Of a stretch of 64,000 nucleotides of DNA, positions 59,374-64,000 are shown in pieces. The first letter of the stretch is position 1; each line of letters opens with the position of its first letter. The notes under the pieces were generated by a model. It ran no database searches and had not been told where the DNA came from. It saw only the letters and a program-made list of their open reading frames with translations. Source of the DNA: an uncultured Alistipes sp. (GTDB taxonomy: Bacteria > Bacteroidota > Bacteroidia > Bacteroidales > Rikenellaceae); assembly GCA_944326035.1 (NCBI GenBank), contig CALVCS010000005.1, positions 102,422 to 166,421 on the forward strand. The letters run 5' to 3'. A program made the translations under genes and the position numbers.

Positions 59374-60531
59374 TTAGGCGTGGATGCCTTGGGAAGCGTT
59401 GGGGGTGATCATCTCCTGTTGCATGAACATCGACCAATCTTTCCATACGGGATCGAAGCCTTTGGCGCGTACGGCGGCTTCCACCTGTGCTGCGGTACGG
59501 GCGTCGTTGATTTCCCACTGTTCCAACTCGTGACTGGGCGCGGTGTAACCGCCCGGCGTGGTTTTCGATCCGGCGCTGATCACGGTGATCCCGAAGGGCA
59601 GAATCCGGTCGCGGTAGGAGGCGCTTTCGCGGGTCGAGAGCGACAGTTCGACGTCTTCGCTCAGGAGACGGTATGCGCAGATCAATTGGGTCAGGTTCCG
59701 TTCGTTGGCTGGATGGTCGGGGTTGAATCCGTCTTCGCCTTCGTAGGGGCGCAGACGCGGGAAGGCGATGGAGTATTTGGTCCGCCAGTAGCGGTTTTCC
59801 AGGTACCGCAGATGCAAGGCGGTGAAGTAGGCTTCGGTCCGCCAATCTTCCAGCCCGATCAGGTTGCCTAATCCCACTTTGTACACGCCGGCTTCACACA
59901 ACCGGTCGGGGGTTTCCAACCGATAGCGATAGTCGGTTTTGCGGCCGCGGAGGTGGTAGACCGGGTAGCGCAGACGGTTATAGGTTTCCTGATAGACATA
60001 CACGGCGTGCAATCCGAACTGTTGCAGGTAGACATAGTCTTCGGTGTCCATCGGCTGCACTTCGATGGAGATCTGTTGGAAATATTCCTGCATGATCTTC
60101 ATGGCGTTGGCCAGGTATTCCCGGCTCGAGGCGTGGGGGGCTTCTCCGGTCACCAGCAGAATATGCTGGAAGGGGTCGTGTTTGATGGCCTGGGCTTCGG
60201 CGTGGATTTGTTCGGGAGTCAGGATGCTCCGATGGATTTTATTGGTGCAGTTGAAACCGCAGTAGACACACTGGTTCTGGCAGATGTTGGAGAGATAGAG
60301 CGGTACATAGAGTTGGATGGCGTTGCCGAAACGACGACGGGTAATGGCGTAGCTTTGGGTTGCCATTTCGCTCAGGTAGTTTTCGGCGGCGGGGGAGACC
60401 AGGGCGGCGAAATCGTCCATAGTGATCCGGTCGGCACTCAAGGCGCGTTCGACATCCGCGGGGGTTTTGGCGGCGATCATCGCCCGTGTTTGTTCCCAGT
60501 CATAGGGAAGAATGGTATCGTAAAATGTCAT
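59374..60531 (-). CDS. thiH: 2-iminoacetate synthase ThiH
   Basis: The radical SAM enzyme, about 385 residues from ATG 60531 (MTFYDTILPYDWEQTRAMIA), cleaves tyrosine to dehydroglycine for thiazole formation. The cluster motif is CQNQCVYC (C-x3-C-x2-C) after YLSNI, in the usual ThiH place near residue 80; NLTQLICAYRLL and the C-terminal SKTTPGGY block fit ThiH rather than ThiO. Use of ThiH suits an anaerobe. A 262-bp spacer with a 13-nt repeat separates it from thiG. Confidence 0.95.
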   Translation of the reverse strand: MTFYDTILPYDWEQTRAMIAAKTPADVERALSADRITMDDFAALVSPAAENYLSEMATQSYAITRRRFGNAIQLYVPLYLSNICQNQCVYCGFNCTNKIHRSILTPEQIHAEAQAIKHDPFQHILLVTGEAPHASSREYLANAMKIMQEYFQQISIEVQPMDTEDYVYLQQFGLHAVYVYQETYNRLRYPVYHLRGRKTDYRYRLETPDRLCEAGVYKVGLGNLIGLEDWRTEAYFTALHLRYLENRYWRTKYSIAFPRLRPYEGEDGFNPDHPANERNLTQLICAYRLLSEDVELSLSTRESASYRDRILPFGITVISAGSKTTPGGYTAPSHELEQWEINDARTAAQVEAAVRAKGFDPVWKDWSMFMQQEMITPNASQGIHA

Positions 60532-60793
60532 TTTGGATTGATTTTTATCGGGTTGTGTCCGGTCATCGGGGTCGGTCATCGGGAACGTCTCGATCGGAAA
60601 GTCCCGTTTGCGGGGAGTCGGAGTACCCGGGGTTTCCGCGCATCAGGTGATGTTCCTCGGAGAGATTGAGAGCGTGACCGGAGAGCGCCTCGGTCTGTCC
60701 GCCAACGATGGAGGTCTGGCATCGTGGAACGGCGTTCTGTCCTCGAGCGACCGTATGCTGGCATCGGGCGACAGGCCGAGGGTCGGATTCGGT
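60532..60793. repeat. thiG-thiH spacer with short repeat
   Basis: GGTCATCGGG occurs at 60561 and 60574, a 13-nt period, within a 262-bp GC-rich gap inside an operon. No gene or clear structure is seen. Confidence 0.5.
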
Positions 60794-61576
60794 TTAGTTT
60801 TTCAGCAGATCGTCCAGCAGGGGCAGAATCGGGCTGGTGGCCGAGGCTTCGTGTCCGACCGGAGCCAGTTTGGCTTCATAGGCCATACGACCGGCTTCGA
60901 CGGCCAACCGGAAGGCATTCCCCATGGCAACCGGATCGCTGGCAACCGCGATGGCGGTGTTGACGAGTACGGCATCGGCTCCCATTTCCAGGGCGGCTGC
61001 AGCCTGCGAGGGGGTACCGATCCCGGCATCTACCACGACCGGAACATTGCTCTGTTCGATGATGATGCGCAGGAATTCCTTGGTTTCCAGTCCTTTGTTC
61101 GAACCAATCGGGGCACCCAGCGGCATCACACAGGCCACACCCACATCTTCGAGCCGTTTACACAAGACGGGATCGGCATGGATATACGGCATGACGATGA
61201 AGCCATCTTTGACCAGCTCTTCGGCGGCCTGGAGTACTTCGATCGGGTCAGGCATCAGGTAACGGGGATCGGGATGTATTTCCAGTTTGATCCAGTTGGT
61301 ACCCAGGGCTTCCCGGGCCAGTTGGGCAGCGAAGACGGCTTCTTTGGCGTTCCGAACGCCCGAAGTGTTCGGCAACAGATTGATTTTCGGACTTTTCAGG
61401 TGGCTGAGAATGTCGTCCTGCGGGTTGTTCATTTCCACGCGTTTGAGGGCCACGGTGACCAGTTCGCTGCCGCTGGCTTCGATGGCGCGGCTCATGACGT
61501 CCGAAGAGGAGAATTTCCCGGTTCCGACGAACAGGCGTGAGCCAAAGGTCTTGCCGGCGATAACTAAAGGTTTCAT
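60794..61576 (-). CDS. thiG: Thiazole synthase ThiG
   Basis: The 260-residue TIM-barrel enzyme makes the thiazole phosphate moiety from deoxyxylulose 5-phosphate, ThiS thiocarboxylate and dehydroglycine. The Schiff-base lysine is in [39 protein letters not shown] and [20 protein letters not shown] are family motifs. ATG 61576 ([20 protein letters not shown]) is favoured over the long upstream open frame. Confidence 0.96.
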   Translation of the reverse strand: MKPLVIAGKTFGSRLFVGTGKFSSSDVMSRAIEASGSELVTVALKRVEMNNPQDDILSHLKSPKINLLPNTSGVRNAKEAVFAAQLAREALGTNWIKLEIHPDPRYLMPDPIEVLQAAEELVKDGFIVMPYIHADPVLCKRLEDVGVACVMPLGAPIGSNKGLETKEFLRIIIEQSNVPVVVDAGIGTPSQAAAALEMGADAVLVNTAIAVASDPVAMGNAFRLAVEAGRMAYEAKLAPVGHEASATSPILPLLDDLLKN

Positions 61577-61727
61577 AACGTATGTTTTTATGGTTATTTT
61601 TAAAATGAATCGAAATGATTTCGGTTCGGGTTTTGGTTTACAAGGTAAAGAGCGGATGGATCGGGTGGGGGTGGACAAAACGTCACAGGGGGCTCCGTCA
61701 CCGATCGCCTCGGAACAGAGTGAGGGT

Positions 61728-63155
61728 TTAAGGGTCCGGCTGTTCCGTTTCGGAGGCATCTCCCCCGTCGATACGCCAGCGGTCGATGCCTTCGAGGAAT
61801 TGACGAGTGGTGGCGGCGGGATCGGTGCTTCGGGCGATGGCACCACTGATAGCCAGGCCGTTGACGCCGGTTGACAAGATGTCCGGCGTATCGGCGGGCT
61901 CGATGCCTCCGATGGCCACGATCGGCCAATAGAGCGAGCGGGATCGCAGGGTGGTCAGGATACGCCGATACCCTTCAGTCCCCAACAGCGGAGCCAGATT
62001 CTTTTTGGTGGTCGTATAGCGGAAGGGCCCCAGGCCGATATAGTCGGTCCAGTCGGGATTCATCGCTTCGATGTCTGCCAGCGTATTGGCGGTCGAGCCG
62101 ATGATGGCTCCTTCGCCCAGAAGGCGTCGTGCTTCAGCTGGGGGCAGGTCGTTTTTGCCCAGATGGACCCCTTGGGCCTCTGCCTCGACGACCAGCTCGG
62201 GATGATCGTCCAGTACCAACACCGCACCGTAGGGGCGGCAGAGTGCGGCCAATGCCCGGCTTCGGGAGACGATTTCATCCGCCGAGGCCTCTTTCATACG
62301 GAGTTGAATCCAACGGCCTCCTCCGGCCAAAAAGGCCGACGCGGTGGTCAGATCGCCCGCGGAGATCAGTTGTAATGTCCCTCCGGCCGCCTTCCAACGG
62401 CGGTTGAGGCGTCCGAAGCGGGCTATGGTTTCGGAACTATCCAGCGAAGACGAGAGGGTCCCCGGGGTTGTTTTTTCTGGTGAGTCGGTCGTGGTCGATG
62501 TCTTGGCCCACAAGTCCCCTAACACGGCAGCCCCTCCGAAACCGGCCATACGGACTTGTACGATGTTTTCGGCCGAAATACCGCCCAGGGCAACGATGCG
62601 TTCAGGATAGGGGAAGCGGGTGGGATCGGTAGAGGGGTCCTCTCCGGAGGCTTTTTGTCGACGGGCGTTCAGCAACCGTCGACGGGCGTCGGCCAGATCG
62701 ATGCCACTGCGATAGCCGACCTTGGAGATTGAGTCGAAGAGCGGACTCAACCATAAATAGTCGACCACGGGTGCCCATCGCCGAGCCTCTTCCCAACTGT
62801 GTGCCGAACCGCTGATCCGCAGAGGCGCTTTCTCGGCAGAGGATAGGGCCTCCGGGTGTCGGGCGAGGGCTTCGGCCCGTTGGTTCAGGACGTCGTTTTT
62901 GAGGTGGATGCCTCCGCATCCGTAGTGCCGCGCCAATGTCTCCGGTCCATGCAGCGTGATCCGTTGAAAATCGGCTCCGGCTTCTCGCAGCTCATCCAGC
63001 AGTGCGATCAGTTGGGGCGTCGAGGCGTTCGGTTTCCGCAGATGGATGATGCCGGCTCCGGCCCGTTGCAAGGCCACGATCAGCGGGGCCTCTCCAGGTA
63101 CCAACTCGGGGAGGGTAATCAGTATCGGTGTCTGTAATAGAGCGGTTGTCTCCAT
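61728..63155 (-). CDS. thiE: Two-domain protein: TenI-like domain fused to thiamin-phosphate synthase ThiE
   Basis: The 475-residue protein has two ThiE-superfamily TIM barrels. The C-terminal half (from about residue 245) is a complete Thi[44 protein letters not shown] and [17 protein letters not shown]. It joins thiazole phosphate to the pyrimidine. The N-terminal half ([60 protein letters not shown]) has a changed phosphate loop and resembles TenI or the second ThiE paralogue of Bacteroidales, so thiazole tautomerase is likely for it. It starts 3 bp after thiS. Confidence 0.88.
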   Translation of the reverse strand: METTALLQTPILITLPELVPGEAPLIVALQRAGAGIIHLRKPNASTPQLIALLDELREAGADFQRITLHGPETLARHYGCGGIHLKNDVLNQRAEALARHPEALSSAEKAPLRISGSAHSWEEARRWAPVVDYLWLSPLFDSISKVGYRSGIDLADARRRLLNARRQKASGEDPSTDPTRFPYPERIVALGGISAENIVQVRMAGFGGAAVLGDLWAKTSTTTDSPEKTTPGTLSSSLDSSETIARFGRLNRRWKAAGGTLQLISAGDLTTASAFLAGGGRWIQLRMKEASADEIVSRSRALAALCRPYGAVLVLDDHPELVVEAEAQGVHLGKNDLPPAEARRLLGEGAIIGSTANTLADIEAMNPDWTDYIGLGPFRYTTTKKNLAPLLGTEGYRRILTTLRSRSLYWPIVAIGGIEPADTPDILSTGVNGLAISGAIARSTDPAATTRQFLEGIDRWRIDGGDASETEQPDP

Positions 63156-63158
63156 GTC

Positions 63159-63356
63159 TTATCCTCCCTGTGTCGCTCGAATCAAGGTGATGACGGCCCC
63201 TTCCGATAGCGGGGTGGTGTCCCATTGGGCACGGGGGATGACCCGAGACCCGATGGCGACGGCGATACCGGTGGTGTCGATTCCTTGCGAGGCGATCAAT
63301 TCAGCGAGTGTACGCGCTTGGGTGGATGTCGGCTGGCCGTTGATGATAACTTCCAT
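63159..63356 (-). CDS. thiS: Sulfur carrier protein ThiS
   Basis: The 65-residue ubiquitin-like protein (MEVIINGQPTSTQARTLAEL) ends in the required Gly-Gly (RATQGG), where the thiocarboxylate forms. The adenylating ThiF is not in the operon. It is the first gene after the TPP riboswitch. Confidence 0.96.
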   Translation of the reverse strand: MEVIINGQPTSTQARTLAELIASQGIDTTGIAVAIGSRVIPRAQWDTTPLSEGAVITLIRATQGG

Positions 63357-63394
63357 AATAGTTCGATTTTGCAGGAAGCGTTGGCCGATAGCGA

Positions 63395-63500
63395 ATGGTG
63401 TGTGTTTGGAAAATCTCCCTCCGACGGTACTATCCGTATCAGGTCTTGGGGTATGATCTCAGCCGCCAGGAGAATAGATCGAAACAAGGTTCCGTAAAAC
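63395..63500 (-). promoter_or_regulatory. TPP riboswitch (THI element)
   Basis: Read on the minus strand, CTGAGA (plus 63457-63462) follows a GGCGG, and ACCTGATACGGATAGTACCG (plus 63425-63444) follows 12 bases later, then CGGAGGGAGA. These are the pyrimidine-binding and pyrophosphate-binding cores of the thiamin pyrophosphate aptamer. It lies about 40-140 nt upstream of thiS and should shut the operon when thiamin pyrophosphate is plentiful. The exact 5' boundary is approximate. Confidence 0.93.
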
Positions 63501-64000
63501 TTTGCTGTAAACAAGAGCCCAAACGGTTTATGGCTGGTCTCTGCTCTCTCTTGTTGGTTTGGAAAAACGCTGACGGTCAATCCGCATGGATTTTTTGTGT
63601 TTCGCAAGAGCTCTCCCTCTCTCTGCATGGAACTTTCCTCTGCTTTGAAAGGGCCCTCTTCTTCTCCACCGGGACTCTTCACCTTGGCGTCTTTAGGCCT
63701 TCGCTTCTCTGCCTCCTCTTTCCCTCACTCCTTTCCGTCCGCGGCGGCCTTGCTCTCTGCCTTGCTCTCTGTCCTGCCTCTCGTATCCGTTTCTCGTTTT
63801 CCCTCTCTCCTGGAATCCGGCACCCCCGTCTTCCTTCGTGATGGTACAAAGTAACGAAAAATCTGTGGAATAACCGCCGAATTGCAGCAGATTAACGCAA
63901 CAGGATTTGATAATTAGGGAGTTAGAAGAAAAACGCAGAAGTTGGGCAGACAGTTGAAAACCGTCTTAAAGCAGATTAAAGCAAAAGAACGGTTTCCTAA
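63501..64000. other. Right-edge region without a recognised gene
   Basis: From 63600 to 63840 the plus strand is rich in C and T (CTTGCTCTCTGCCTTGCTCT and similar). Beyond 63850 it is AT-rich, with GCAGATTAACGCAA and GCAGATTAAAGCAA as a loose repeat and AAACCGT/ACGGTTT (63958-63964, 63989-63995) as an inverted repeat. Its open frames do not look like proteins. Confidence 0.45.

Noticed and set aside
63395..63854. Plus-strand frames of 85-148 codons at the right edge
   Set aside because: They begin inside the TPP riboswitch or translate pyrimidine-rich sequence into Ser/Leu/Pro runs; no protein character.

Overview
The window looks like a chromosome segment of a Bacteroidota bacterium, most likely a fairly GC-rich member of Bacteroidales. 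An Alistipes/Rikenellaceae-type organism is my best guess from protein flavour, not a proven assignment. Supporting signs are several -7 boxes matching TAnnTTTG with TTG/TTTG about 19-20 bp upstream, few Shine-Dalgarno sites, the gene content (MBOAT plus SGNH pair, DUF975-type protein, an ECF sigma/anti-sigma/outer-membrane-protein trio), and the fused str-S10-spc-alpha ribosomal operon without tuf. I found no tRNA, rRNA, CRISPR array, insertion sequence or phage gene.

Layout. 1-7.4 kb: the 3' end of dprA, tatD, a prolyl oligopeptidase, a biotin ligase, then an ECF sigma factor, a putative anti-sigma factor and an outer-membrane protein. 7.7-13.8 kb: deoC, icd, dapD, an outer-membrane protein on the minus strand and gltA; icd and gltA are two steps of the oxidative branch to 2-oxoglutarate. 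14.2-21 kb: an envelope O-acylation-like locus with two membrane-anchored SGNH proteins, a bactofilin gene broken by one frameshift, and an AlgI-type MBOAT acyltransferase. 21.4-24.8 kb: a Na/Pi-cotransporter family protein preceded by a Pho-box-like repeat, a small unknown gene and a secreted esterase. 25.1-44.1 kb: a giant collinear ribosomal operon from rpsL to rplQ, including fusA, secY, map, infA and rpoA, driven by a textbook Bacteroidota promoter.

44.6-64 kb is mostly on the minus strand: prfB with a radical SAM gene; a DUF975-like membrane protein (plus strand); eno; an ABC exporter with mnmA; a membrane protein with an overlapping winged-helix regulator; a ClC channel with CBS domains; trpS; a class III aminotransferase; dtd; and a thiamin operon (thiS, a TenI/ThiE two-domain fusion, thiG, thiH) under a TPP riboswitch. 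thiC and thiF are not in the window.

The least ordinary material lies between genes. Four spacers inside the ribosomal operon are unusually long (195-315 bp), and three of them contain convincing nested stems that look like ribosomal-protein leader RNAs. Many other spacers consist of degenerate short tandem repeats, several with a period of 13 nt. The bactofilin frameshift and the surrounding SGNH/bactofilin/MBOAT arrangement are the most interesting coding features.
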